Below, piece after piece: positions 1 to 7,567 of a DNA stretch of 35,013 nt. The DNA lies in assembly GCA_903851415.1 (NCBI GenBank), contig CAINOE010000127.1, positions 1-35,013 of the forward strand, given 5' to 3'. Origin of the DNA: an uncultured Rhodopila sp. (lineage in GTDB: Bacteria > Pseudomonadota > Alphaproteobacteria > Acetobacterales > Acetobacteraceae). Under the pieces are notes generated by a model, which was not told the origin of the DNA, did no database searches, and saw only the letters and a program-made list of their open reading frames with translations. How positions within the stretch are numbered: position 1 is the stretch's first letter; every line of letters starts with the position of its first letter. Position numbers and translations under genes: made by a program.

Positions 1-59
1 AGGGCGAGGATGAGGTTGACGAGGTTGGTGTCGGGGGAGGCGGGTTCGGGTGCGGACAT
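1..59 (-). CDS. N-terminus of an unidentified protein (partial, runs off the window)
   Basis: Only about 19 codons are present, beginning ATG at 59 and reading MSAPEPASPDTNLVNLILAL before the edge. That is too little to name a family. The case for a real start is the promoter-like pair on the same strand at 87-116, which would give a 5' leader of about 20 nt, and the fact that the frame is open to the edge. The ribosome binding site is weak, with no clear GGAG ahead of the ATG. The Pro/Ser-rich start followed by hydrophobic residues would fit a cytosolic or membrane protein; no function can be given. Confidence 0.5.
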   Translation of the reverse strand, partial: MSAPEPASPDTNLVNLILA

Positions 60-86
60 GGGGTGCGCTCGGAATGGGGTGCGGCG

Positions 87-116
87 GTTCTACCTTCGGT
101 TGTGGGATGGTGTCAA
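87..116 (-). promoter_or_regulatory. Sigma70-type promoter for the leftmost gene
   Basis: On the minus strand there is a perfect -35 box TTGACA (116-111), an 18-bp spacer and a -10 box TAGAAC (92-87, four of six consensus bases). Transcription would start near 80, just upstream of the ATG at 59. The surrounding 100-145 region is locally AT-richer than the rest of the window. Confidence 0.6.
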
Positions 117-247
117 GAATAATATCCTATAACGGGGTGATCTATGGGATGGCGTTCCTGGCGGACGGGGGTTGACGGGCACCGCCGGTGGCACTGTCGA
201 CGTTCAACGACAAGGGCCATAGGGGAACGCTCGATGCGGAGGTACAC

Positions 248-514
248 TTAAGTGCCGCTCAGTGCCGGAGCGGTTCGGCGCATCAATCTGGAACCGGTGT
301 ACACTTCAGCGTTGGCCTCCATTTCGATCAGACCAAATCGGCCGGCCTCGAAATCCTCGATGCCTTCTTGCGCCAAAGTCCATAGGTCGTTCCGGTCGTC
401 CAGGTCCTCGGCATATCGCCGGACGGCTTCCTGGAGATACTCGGTTTCCGGTGCCGCCAGCCCGGCGGCGATTTGCCGATGGACTGTCGTCCGCCGCCGC
501 CGAACGGTAGAGCC
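248..514 (-). pseudogene. Remnant of a ribbon-helix-helix (RelB/ParD/CopG-type) antitoxin gene
   Basis: Directly downstream of purB, a minus-strand frame of 88 codons ends in TAA at 250-248 and has no ATG, GTG or TTG start. Its middle reads like the second half of an RHH antitoxin: helix 2 and linker PETEYLQEAVRRYAEDLDD, then DLWTLAQEGIEDFEAGRFG, the acidic tail usual in these proteins. The N-terminal strand that should bind DNA is replaced by arginine-rich sequence encoded over GC-rich DNA. An ATG at 516 lies in another frame, so one frameshift could have disconnected it. No toxin gene of the RelE/ParE type is recognisable in the 188 bp that follow on this strand. Assignment rests on pattern recognition of this family's C-terminal half; a short unrelated helical protein is the alternative. 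Confidence 0.5.
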
Positions 515-519
515 ATCTC

Positions 520-1851
520 CTACCCGAACACCCGTTCGAAAATCCGGTCCACCCCCCTCAGATGCAGCCCGGGGTCCGTCGCCGCGTCCAGCACCTCCGG
601 CTTCACCCGCCCGGCCACGTCCGGATCAGCATCCAGATTCGCCCGGAACGTCTTCCCCTCCGGCGTCCCCAGCTTCGTCCATGTCGCCATCGCGCTGGTC
701 TGCACGATCCGATACGCATCCTCGCGCAATATCCCCGCCCTGGTCAGCGCCAGCAGCACCTCGCCGGAGTGCACCACCCCGCCCAGGCTCTCCAGATTCG
801 CCAGCATCCGCTCCGGATGCACCACCAGCTTCTCCATCATCCCCGCAAGCCGCATCAGCGCGAAATCCAGCGTCACCGTCGCGTCCGGGCCGATGGCCCG
901 CTCCACGGAGGAGTGGCTGATGTCGCGCTCGTGCCACAGCGTCACGTTCTCCAGCGCCGGCACAACGGCGGCGCGGACGATCCGCGCCAGGCCGCACAGA
1001 TTCTCGCTCAGCACCGGGTTGCGCTTGTGCGGCATCGCCGAGGACCCCTTCTGCCCGGGATGGAAGAATTCCTCCGCCTCCCGCACCTCGGACCGCTGCA
1101 AGTGCCGCACTTCCGTCGCCAGCCGCTCGATGCCGCTGGCGATCACCGCCAAGGTGCAGAAATACGCCGCATGGCGGTCGCGCGGGATCACCTGGGTGGA
1201 GACCGGCTCCGGCCGCAGGCCCAGGTGCTGCGCGACGTATTCCTCCACCGAGGGATCGAGATGCGCGAACGTGCCGACGGCGCCGCTGACCGCGGCCACC
1301 GCGATCTCGGCCCGGGCCGCGACCAGGCGCTCGCGCCCGCGGGCGAACTCGGCGTAATGCCCGGCCAGCTTCAGCCCGAACGTCGTCGGTTCGGCGTGGA
1401 TGCCGTGGCTGCGGCCGATGGTCAGGGTGTATTTGTGCTCCTGCGCGCGGGTCTTCAGCGCCGCCAGCACGGCGTCGATATCGGCCAGCAGCAGGTCCGC
1501 CGCCTGAGTCAATTGCACCGACAGGCAGGTGTCCAGCACGTCCGAGCTGGTCATCCCCTGGTGCACGAAGCGGCTGTCGGGGCCGACGGCCTCGGCCAGC
1601 CAGGTCAGGAAGGCGATGACGTCGTGGCGCGTCTCCCGTTCGATGGCGTCGATCCGCCCGATCTCGGCGGCGTTGATCGCGGCCAGCTTCGGGGCGCCTT
1701 TCTCGCGGATTGTGCGGGCGGCCTCCTCCGGGATGGCGCCGATGCGGGCCATGCCCTCGGCGGCGAGGGCCTCGATCTCGAACCAGATGCGATAGCGGTT
1801 CTCGGGCGACCAGATGGCGGCCATTTCGGGCCGTGAGTAGCGCGGGATCAT
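520..1851 (-). CDS. purB: Adenylosuccinate lyase
   Basis: PurB catalyses two beta-eliminations in purine synthesis: SAICAR to AICAR plus fumarate, and adenylosuccinate to AMP plus fumarate, in the cytosol. The 443-residue length fits the family. The fumarase/aspartase superfamily signature [10 protein letters not shown], which contains the catalytic serine loop, is intact, as are the [12 protein letters not shown] stretch and the substrate-binding [12 protein letters not shown]. The ATG at 1851 is preceded on the minus strand by AAGG with a 5-nt gap, so the start is good. It is divergent from the TerC-like gene across a 70-bp gap. Downstream on the same strand lies only the antitoxin remnant. 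Assignment is secure. Confidence 0.97.
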   Translation of the reverse strand: MIPRYSRPEMAAIWSPENRYRIWFEIEALAAEGMARIGAIPEEAARTIREKGAPKLAAINAAEIGRIDAIERETRHDVIAFLTWLAEAVGPDSRFVHQGMTSSDVLDTCLSVQLTQAADLLLADIDAVLAALKTRAQEHKYTLTIGRSHGIHAEPTTFGLKLAGHYAEFARGRERLVAARAEIAVAAVSGAVGTFAHLDPSVEEYVAQHLGLRPEPVSTQVIPRDRHAAYFCTLAVIASGIERLATEVRHLQRSEVREAEEFFHPGQKGSSAMPHKRNPVLSENLCGLARIVRAAVVPALENVTLWHERDISHSSVERAIGPDATVTLDFALMRLAGMMEKLVVHPERMLANLESLGGVVHSGEVLLALTRAGILREDAYRIVQTSAMATWTKLGTPEGKTFRANLDADPDVAGRVKPEVLDAATDPGLHLRGVDRIFERVFG

Positions 1852-1921
1852 GATTGCCTTGTCCGATGCCGGGGAAAAGGCCAGCTAGACCGCGACACAG
1901 GGACTGGCAAGCGGAGACGTG

Positions 1922-2551
1922 ATGGATTTCGCCCAGCTGGCCGGGCTGCTGCCGCCCGGCCTGGCCGCCAACCTGGCGGCTGTGGCGCAGGTGGTGATGA
2001 TCGACGTGGCGCTGGCGGGCGACAACGCGATCGTCGTCGGGCTGGCCGTGGCCGGGCTGCCGCGGCGGCAGCAGCGTCCGGCCATCCTGCTCGGGATCGC
2101 GGGCGCGACCGCGATCCGCATCGCGATGGGCGCGCTGGCGCTCCAGTTGCTGGCGGTCATCGGGCTGCTGCTGGCCGGCGGCATCCTGCTGCTGTGGGTG
2201 TGCTGGAAGATGTACCGGGAACTCCGCCGCCCGCCCGGTCTCGGCGAGCTGGAGGTCGAGGGCAAGACGCTGCGCCAGGCGATGATCCAGATCATCCTGG
2301 CCGATGTGTCCATGAGTCTCGACAACGTGCTGGCGGTGGCCGGCGCGGCGGACGGCAGCACCCGGGTGCTGGCCATCGGGCTGCTGCTGTCTGTCGCCCT
2401 GATGGGCCTTGCCGCCAACCTGATCGCCCGCCTCCTGGAGAAGCACCGTTGGGTCGCCTGGATCGGCCTGGCGATCGTGCTGTATGTCGCCGTGACGATG
2501 ATCTGGCATGGCGGGAACGAGGTTGCCGGAGCCATCCAGGCCCACCCCTGA
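1922..2551 (+). CDS. TerC/YjbE-family integral membrane protein
   Basis: A 209-residue polytopic membrane protein with the two TerC half-repeats, each with an acidic DN pair inside a hydrophobic helix: DVALAGDNAIVVGLAVAGLP near residue 22 and ADVSMSLDNVLAVAG near residue 127. TerC-family proteins are implicated in metal efflux (manganese, calcium) or metallation of exported proteins; the precise substrate here is not deducible. I chose ATG 1922 over GTG 1919 because a GGAGA sits 6 nt upstream of the ATG. Divergent from purB and 54 bp upstream of gabD. No yybP-ykoY-like leader is possible in the 70-bp gap. Confidence 0.88.
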   Translation: MDFAQLAGLLPPGLAANLAAVAQVVMIDVALAGDNAIVVGLAVAGLPRRQQRPAILLGIAGATAIRIAMGALALQLLAVIGLLLAGGILLLWVCWKMYRELRRPPGLGELEVEGKTLRQAMIQIILADVSMSLDNVLAVAGAADGSTRVLAIGLLLSVALMGLAANLIARLLEKHRWVAWIGLAIVLYVAVTMIWHGGNEVAGAIQAHP

Positions 2552-2605
2552 CAGCGCGGACCGGACTCACTATCTTCCGGGTCAACGAAACAGGAGGGAA
2601 CGACC

Positions 2606-4084
2606 ATGCTGAACCCCGTATCGCCGCTGCCGCTGAAGGATCCGTCGCTGTTCCGTCAGGCCAACTACCTCGACGGCAAGTGGGTGGAGTCCGACAACGG
2701 CCAGACCATCACAGTGAAAAACCCCGCGACCGGCGAGGCCATCGGCGAAGTCCCCGCCATGGGTGCCGCCGAAACCCGCCGCGCGATCGAGGCGGCCAAC
2801 AGCGCCTACCCGGGCTGGCGCGCGCTGCTCGCAAAGGAACGCGGTGCGATCCTGCGCAAGCTCTCCGACCTGATGCTGGCCAATGCCGAGGACCTGGCGG
2901 TGATCATGACCGCCGAACAGGGCAAACCGCTGGCTGAGAGCAAGGGCGAGATCGTCTACGCCGCCAGCTTCATCGACTGGTTCGCGGAGGAGGGCAAGCG
3001 CGTATACGGCGACACCATCCCGCAGAACGCCAGGGGCCGCCGCATTTTGGTGACGAAGGAGCCCATCGGCGTGTTCGCGGCGATTACGCCGTGGAATTTC
3101 CCATCCGCGATGATCACCCGCAAAGCCGGCCCCGGCTGGGCGGCGGGCTGCACCGGGGTGATCCGGCCGGCCTCGCAAACCCCGTTCTCCGCGTTGGCGC
3201 TGGCCGTGCTGGCGGAGCGGGCCGGGATGCCGGCCGGGGTGTGCAACATCCTGACCGGGGGGTCATCGGCGATGGGCGGCGAGCTGACCTCCAACAAGCT
3301 GGTCCGCAAGCTTTCTTTCACCGGGTCCACCGAGGTTGGTGCCAAACTGCTGGCGCAGTGCGCCCCGACGATCAAGAAGACCAGCATGGAGCTGGGCGGC
3401 AACGCGCCGTTCATCGTGTTCGACGACGCCGATCTGGATGCGGCGGTGGTGGGCGCGATGGGGAGCAAGTTCCGGAATACCGGGCAGACCTGCGTGTGCG
3501 CCAACCGCATCCTGGTGCAGGAAGGCGTTTACGACGCTTTCTCCGCCAAACTGAAAACCGCCGTCGAAGCCATGAAAATCGGCAACGGGATGGAGCCGGG
3601 CGTGAGCCAGGGGCCGCTGATCAACGCCGCCGCCGTCGCCAAGGTGGAGGAGCATGTCGCCAACGCCCTGTCGCTGGGCGCCTCGGTGGTGACCGGCGGG
3701 AAGCGGCATGCGCTGGGCGGCAATTTCTATGAGCCGACGGTGCTGGCGAATGTGCCGCACGACGCGCAGATCTTCCGGGAAGAAACGTTCGGCCCGGTGG
3801 CGCCGCTGTTCCGGTTCAAGACGGAAGAGGAAGCGATCCGCCTGGCGAACGATACCGAATTCGGCCTGGCGGCCTATTTCTACGCGCGCGACATCGGCCG
3901 CATCTTCCGTGTCGGCGAGGCTCTGGAATATGGGCTGATCGGGATCAACGAGGGCATTATCTCAACCGCCGAAGCTCCGTTCGGCGGAATGAAGTCGTCG
4001 GGGCTGGGGCGGGAAGGGTCCAAATACGGGATCGAGGAGTATCTGGAGATCAAGTACCTGGCGATTGGCGGGATCGGGACCTAG
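2606..4084 (+). CDS. gabD: Succinate-semialdehyde dehydrogenase (NAD(P)+), with an unusual cofactor-site substitution
   Basis: Oxidises succinate semialdehyde to succinate, the last step of GABA and polyamine breakdown. The 492-residue protein matches GabD closely along its length: TPWNFP, the catalytic glutamate in SMELGGNAPF (Glu262), the nucleophile in NTGQTCVCANR (Cys296) and the C-terminal SSGLGREGSKYGIEEY. One oddity: the lysine of the KPASQTP motif, which contacts the coenzyme in aldehyde dehydrogenases, is Arg187 here (codon CGG at 3164), next to other non-consensus residues (GWAAGCTGVIRPA). The start ATG at 2606 has a strong AGGAGGGA 7 nt upstream. It follows the TerC-like gene by 54 bp and is convergent with the HdeD-like gene. 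Confidence 0.93.
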   Translation: MLNPVSPLPLKDPSLFRQANYLDGKWVESDNGQTITVKNPATGEAIGEVPAMGAAETRRAIEAANSAYPGWRALLAKERGAILRKLSDLMLANAEDLAVIMTAEQGKPLAESKGEIVYAASFIDWFAEEGKRVYGDTIPQNARGRRILVTKEPIGVFAAITPWNFPSAMITRKAGPGWAAGCTGVIRPASQTPFSALALAVLAERAGMPAGVCNILTGGSSAMGGELTSNKLVRKLSFTGSTEVGAKLLAQCAPTIKKTSMELGGNAPFIVFDDADLDAAVVGAMGSKFRNTGQTCVCANRILVQEGVYDAFSAKLKTAVEAMKIGNGMEPGVSQGPLINAAAVAKVEEHVANALSLGASVVTGGKRHALGGNFYEPTVLANVPHDAQIFREETFGPVAPLFRFKTEEEAIRLANDTEFGLAAYFYARDIGRIFRVGEALEYGLIGINEGIISTAEAPFGGMKSSGLGREGSKYGIEEYLEIKYLAIGGIGT

Positions 4085-4166
4085 AGCCGCGTCGGCTCCG
4101 GACCATAGCCCCAAGGCGACACCCGGGAATGATCGAATCGGTTGGCGCCACCGTTAAAGTCACACG

Positions 4167-4191
4167 CCCGCCCCGGATGATCCGGGGCGGG
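4167..4191. terminator. Perfect hairpin between convergent genes
   Basis: CCCGCCCCGGA, loop TGA, TCCGGGGCGGG: an 11-bp perfect stem located between the end of gabD and the end of the HdeD-like gene. It lacks a T-tract on either side, so it is a terminator or RNA-stabilising hairpin only by position. The following GGGGCCATGACGAC resembles one half of the dispersed palindromes at 8799 and 13138. Confidence 0.45.
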
Positions 4192-4250
4192 GCCATGACG
4201 ACATCGCTGTTTGTCCTCGGCCCCTGACTCCCGGGCCGAGGCGGGATTCG

Positions 4251-4856
4251 CTAAATCCGCACCGCGCCGCTGCCCGGCAACCCCGGCCGCTGCGCGCGGA
4301 GCCGCCAGGCCAGGACCAGCAGCGAGCCGCCGAAGAAGATTGCGTAGATGCCCAGCCACCAGGCCACCACCACCGCGCCGACGACCGGTGCGGCGGCGAG
4401 CAGAAGACCCCAGACGATTGACACGATGCCGCCGAAAACCAGCCACCACCGCCCATGGCTGGAATGCAGCCGGACCGCCGCGACCAACTCCAGCACGCCG
4501 GTGATCAACGCCCAGATCGACAACAGGATCACAAACGCAAAGACCGCGGCGGCGGGCATGACCAGCGCGATCAGCCCCATGATGATGCTCAGCACCGCCT
4601 CACCCAGCAGCGCGCCCCACGGCGCCTGCGCCTGGGCGGCGCGCCAGGTCACATACAGTTCGGCGACACCGTCCACCAGCAGATAGGCGCCCAGCAGCAA
4701 GGCAAGGGACAGCAGGGCCGCTCCGGGCGCCGTCAGCGCGATCAGCCCGAACAGCACGGCGATGACCCCGCGCAGCGCGATCACCCACCAATGCCGCGAC
4801 AGTGCGACGTTCATCGTATTGGCAAGTCCGGTTTCCAACGGCGAGCCGATGGCCAT
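4251..4856 (-). CDS. HdeD-like (DUF308) membrane protein
   Basis: A 201-residue protein with about six transmembrane helices in a DUF308/HdeD arrangement: WWVIALRGVIAVLFGLIAL, then repeated helix pairs carrying W-x-L-I-x-G motifs (IWALITGVLELVAA, YAIFFGGSLLVL). HdeD in enterobacteria is an inner-membrane protein linked to acid stress; in other bacteria the function is unknown. Start ATG at 4856 has AGGAGG 5 nt upstream. It lies 22 bp downstream of hsp20 on the same strand, so the two are probably one stress-induced transcript. The C-terminus after the last helix is short and basic. Confidence 0.85.
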   Translation of the reverse strand: MAIGSPLETGLANTMNVALSRHWWVIALRGVIAVLFGLIALTAPGAALLSLALLLGAYLLVDGVAELYVTWRAAQAQAPWGALLGEAVLSIIMGLIALVMPAAAVFAFVILLSIWALITGVLELVAAVRLHSSHGRWWLVFGGIVSIVWGLLLAAAPVVGAVVVAWWLGIYAIFFGGSLLVLAWRLRAQRPGLPGSGAVRI

Positions 4857-4878
4857 GCTGTCCTCCTGTTGCTACGCC

Positions 4879-5433
4879 TTACTCAGGCCGGCTCCCGCCA
4901 TTGCTCGCGGGGGACTGCCCTTCGCTCGGCCGTGACGACGCGCCCCGCACTTCGATCTTGCGCTTCTGGTCGCGCCCCTTGGGTTTCGGCAGTGTAATCG
5001 TAAGCACGCCATTGTCAAAAGCGGCGTTCACTTGATCCGGATCGACCTGGAACGGCAACTGCAGGCTGCGCTGGAAGACGCCGTATGACCGTTCGGTGAA
5101 GTGTGTGTTTTCCCGCTCGTCCTTGCGCTCCAGCTTCTTTTCCGCACGCAGGGTCAGCCTGCCGTCATCCAGGGAGACCTCAATTTCCTGCTCCTTCACG
5201 CCGGGCAACTCGGCGATGAGGCGCAACTCGTTTTCGGTTTCGGTCAGCTCGATGCGCGGCGACAGGATGCCGCGGATCGGCTCCGGCGCCTGAGAGAACA
5301 CGCCGGTTTCGGGGCCGAACACATCCTCCAGCACGCGGTTCATCTGCCGCTGCAGCACCGAGAACGGCGACCCGGCCAGCCCGCGTTCGGTCAACGCGGC
5401 GGGCCAGAACGGTGAGATCTGATTTTGGGCCAT
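4879..5433 (-). CDS. Small heat shock protein, Hsp20 family
   Basis: ATP-independent holdase chaperone. 184 residues: a variable N-terminal arm (about 1-55), the alpha-crystallin domain (about 57-155, with RIELTETENELRLIAELPGV, the ENTHFTERSYGVFQRSLQLP loop and the hallmark GVLTITLPK), then a Ser/Gly/Pro-rich tail that lacks an obvious I-x-I anchor motif. Start ATG at 5433 is preceded by GGAGGAG at 6 nt. First gene of a likely hsp20-hdeD transcript. Its upstream region has a RpoH-like -10 box, a dyad and a tandem repeat array described separately. Confidence 0.93.
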   Translation of the reverse strand: MAQNQISPFWPAALTERGLAGSPFSVLQRQMNRVLEDVFGPETGVFSQAPEPIRGILSPRIELTETENELRLIAELPGVKEQEIEVSLDDGRLTLRAEKKLERKDERENTHFTERSYGVFQRSLQLPFQVDPDQVNAAFDNGVLTITLPKPKGRDQKRKIEVRGASSRPSEGQSPASNGGSRPE

Positions 5434-5504
5434 GTCTGAACTCCTCCGGGAAAGACTGGATGCTCAGCGACCGGGGGACCCGGGTTCACCGGCATCCGCG
5501 CGGG

Positions 5505-5528
5505 AATATAGGACGCCGATACCGGCGT
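5505..5528 (-). promoter_or_regulatory. Candidate hsp20 promoter -10 box with adjoining dyad
   Basis: On the minus strand CCTATATT (5512-5505) resembles the heat-shock sigma (RpoH) -10 element of alphaproteobacteria. Immediately upstream is a perfect dyad ACGCCG-ATAC-CGGCGT (5513-5528) that would sit between -35 and -10, the usual position for a repressor. The -35 candidate, around CTGGCA, is poor. A start near 5498 would give a leader of about 65 nt. Inference from sequence only. Confidence 0.4.
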
Positions 5529-5533
5529 TGCCA

Positions 5534-5608
5534 GACCGGGACGTTGCAGACCGGGACGTTGCCGACCGGGACGTTGCCGACCGGGACGTTGCCCACCGGG
5601 ACGTTGCG
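5534..5608. repeat. Five tandem 15-bp repeats in the hsp20/DUF3311 intergenic region
   Basis: Five head-to-tail copies of GACCGGGACGTTGCC start at 5534, 5549, 5564, 5579 and 5594; the three middle copies are identical, the first differs at its last base and the last at two positions. A degenerate copy (ACCGGCGTTGCC) precedes them at about 5521. The array lies 100-175 bp upstream of the hsp20 start and 150-225 bp upstream of the DUF3311 gene. The rest of the 326-bp gap between 5434 and 5759 contains no convincing gene. Because the unit is 15 bp, several frames stay open and encode pentapeptide repeats by accident. Confidence 0.95.
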
Positions 5609-5759
5609 GGGAAGCCGCGCGGACACCGCTGGCAACGATTTGTCCGTCCCGGCGCCCGATGTCGATCCGTAAACAGATTGACTCCCAAAGGCTTATCTGA
5701 TTGAACCGGCGGGTCATGGCGCGCGTCCCCGACGCGTCCGAGGGAAGGGAACACCACCG

Positions 5760-5963
5760 ATGGCGACGCCGCCCGGTCCGGAGCCGAGATGGCACTGGAC
5801 GCGCATCCTGTTCATTCTGCCGTTCATCGCAATGATGTGGGTGTCGTCGTACAACCGTGTTGACCCGGTCCTGTTCGGCTTCCCGTTCTTCTACTGGTAC
5901 CAGTTGCTGTGGATCGTCCTCGCCGCGGCCATCGCCGGCATCGTCTACAAAGCCGAACACTGA
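5760..5963 (+). CDS. DUF3311 small membrane protein, partner of the adjacent symporter
   Basis: 67 residues with two transmembrane helices (about 15-32 and 43-61) and the family pattern around VDPVLFGFPFFYWYQLLW. DUF3311 genes are characteristically found immediately before solute:sodium symporters of the monocarboxylate (MctP) type and are thought to be accessory subunits; the biochemical role is not established. The symporter starts 10 bp downstream, so they are almost certainly co-transcribed. The start is preceded by GAGGGAAGGGAA about 8 nt upstream. Confidence 0.88.
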   Translation: MATPPGPEPRWHWTRILFILPFIAMMWVSSYNRVDPVLFGFPFFYWYQLLWIVLAAAIAGIVYKAEH

Positions 5964-5972
5964 GGATCCGCC

Positions 5973-7499
5973 GTGAACTGGCCCGCTCTCATCGTCTTCA
6001 TCGCGCTGTTCGTATTCGTTACAGGACTTGGGCTCGCCGCCGCGCGCTGGCGGGCCGGCGATCTGTCGCTGCTGTCCGAGTGGGGCCTCGGCGGCCGCCG
6101 CTTCGGCACCTTCGTCACCTGGTTCCTGCTCGGCGGCGACCTTTACACCGCCTACACCTTCATCGCCGTCCCGGCTTTGATCTACGGCGCCGGAGCCGTC
6201 GGCTTCTTCGCGATCCCATATACGGTGATCATCTACCCGATCCTGTACCTCGTGTTCCCCAGGCTGTGGCGGCTGGCGCACCGGAACGGCTATGTCACGT
6301 CCGCCGACGTGGTGCTGGGCCGCTACGGCAACCGCTGGCTGGCGCTCGCCGTCGCCGTCACCGGCCTGGTGGCGACGATGCCGTATATCGCGCTGCAGCT
6401 CGTCGGCATGCAGGTGGTCATCGGCGCCATGGGAGTTCCGGGAGACGGCCTGCTCGGCGACCTGCCGCTGATCATCGCTTTCGTCATCCTGGCCGCCTTC
6501 ACCTACACCTCCGGCCTGCGCGCGCCGGCGATGATCGCCGTGGTGAAGGATGTGCTGATCTATGTCGTGGTGTTCGCGGTCGCCCTCTGGATACCGTATA
6601 AGCTGGGCGGGTTCGCGCCGGTCTTCGCCGCGGTTCCGCCGGCGAAGCTGCTGCTGGCCCCGCCCGCCGCCGACACCTTTGGCAGCTACAGCGCATATGC
6701 CACCCTGGCGATGGGGTCGGCTTTGGCGCTGTTCCTGTATCCGCATTCCATGACGGCGATCCTGAGCAGTTCCAGCCCGAACGCGATCCGCCGCAACGCC
6801 GCGCTGCTGCCGGCCTATTCGCTGGTGCTGGGGTTTCTGGCGCTGCTCGGCTTCATGGCGCTGGCGCTGAAAGTCGGCGGCAGTCCGGCCTACGCCGACG
6901 GGTTCAAGCGCTACGGCAACAATTTCGCGGTGCCGGCGCTGATCCTGGAAACTTTCCCGGACTGGTTCGCCGGCATGGCCTTCGCCGCCATCGCCATCGG
7001 CGCGCTGGTGCCCTCCGCCATCATGTCGATCGCCTGCGCCAACATCGTCAGCCGCAACCTGTACAAAGGCTTCCTCCGGCCGAACGCCACCGGCGCGCAG
7101 CAGACCGCCGTCGCCAAGATCGCCTCCCTGGTCATCAAGGCTGGGGCGCTGGTGTTCATCATCTTCATACCGGTGCCGTTCGCGATCCAGTTCCAGTTGC
7201 TCGGCGGCCTGTGGATGAGCCAGGTGCTGCCCTCGGTGATCCTGGGCCTGTATCTGCGCATGCTGAACGGTTGGGCGCTGCTGGCGGGCTGGGTGGTGGG
7301 CGCGGGCCTGGGCACCTGGATGGCGTCCACGACGTCGTTCAAGTCGGCGGTCTTCACCGTCAGCTTCCTGGGGACCAGCTACCCGAGCTACATTGCGCTG
7401 TGGGCGCTGGGCGCGAACATCATCGTATCGGTTGTTCTGTCGCTGCTGTTGAAGCCGTTCGTGGCCCCCGCCGCCGGTCACGCCATCGCGGCCGATTAA
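5973..7499 (+). CDS. Sodium:solute symporter family permease, MctP-like
   Basis: 508 residues, about 13 transmembrane helices, solute:sodium symporter (SSS) fold. Recognisable stretches include the first helix, LSEWGLGGRRFGTFVTWFLL, the GDLYTAYTF segment, and GALVPSAIMSIACANIVSRN near residue 350 in the cation-site half. MctP-type members take up monocarboxylates such as lactate, pyruvate or propionate, sometimes alanine; the DUF3311 gene in front supports this subtype, but the substrate cannot be read from the sequence. ATG-like start used is GTG at 5973 with GAGGATCC just upstream. Followed by 68 bp and then an unrelated polyamine transporter operon. Confidence 0.88.
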   Translation: MNWPALIVFIALFVFVTGLGLAAARWRAGDLSLLSEWGLGGRRFGTFVTWFLLGGDLYTAYTFIAVPALIYGAGAVGFFAIPYTVIIYPILYLVFPRLWRLAHRNGYVTSADVVLGRYGNRWLALAVAVTGLVATMPYIALQLVGMQVVIGAMGVPGDGLLGDLPLIIAFVILAAFTYTSGLRAPAMIAVVKDVLIYVVVFAVALWIPYKLGGFAPVFAAVPPAKLLLAPPAADTFGSYSAYATLAMGSALALFLYPHSMTAILSSSSPNAIRRNAALLPAYSLVLGFLALLGFMALALKVGGSPAYADGFKRYGNNFAVPALILETFPDWFAGMAFAAIAIGALVPSAIMSIACANIVSRNLYKGFLRPNATGAQQTAVAKIASLVIKAGALVFIIFIPVPFAIQFQLLGGLWMSQVLPSVILGLYLRMLNGWALLAGWVVGAGLGTWMASTTSFKSAVFTVSFLGTSYPSYIALWALGANIIVSVVLSLLLKPFVAPAAGHAIAAD

Positions 7500-7567
7500 A
7501 GGCCCCGCCTTCCGGGAACCGTTTTCACCGAGTAGCATACAGCATTCACGCGTGGAGGGGCATCGCC

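Noticed and set aside
60..247. Toxin gene partner for the antitoxin remnant
   Set aside because: The short minus-strand frame (MYLRIERSPMALVVERR and on) shows no RelE, ParE or PIN features and soon becomes proline/arginine-rich.
626..2545. Long minus-strand frame (over 600 codons) across purB and the TerC-like gene
   Set aside because: It overlaps purB on the same strand in another frame and the TerC gene antisense; composition is non-protein-like and no start site fits.
5434..5500. ROSE or fourU RNA thermometer in the hsp20 leader
   Set aside because: No conserved UUGCU-type element or run of U pairs with the GGAGGAG ribosome site; the leader is GC-rich without the expected hairpins.
5432..5704. 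Plus-strand frame encoding pentapeptide repeats DRDVA
   Set aside because: The repeats are a consequence of the 15-bp DNA array, which stays open in several frames; there is no ribosome site and the translation is not of the A(D/N)LXX pentapeptide-repeat family.
5391..7538. Very long minus-strand open frame (over 700 codons) across the symporter gene
   Set aside because: It is antisense to a clear symporter gene; the translation is Gln/Arg/Asp-rich and lacks domains, as expected from GC-rich codon bias.
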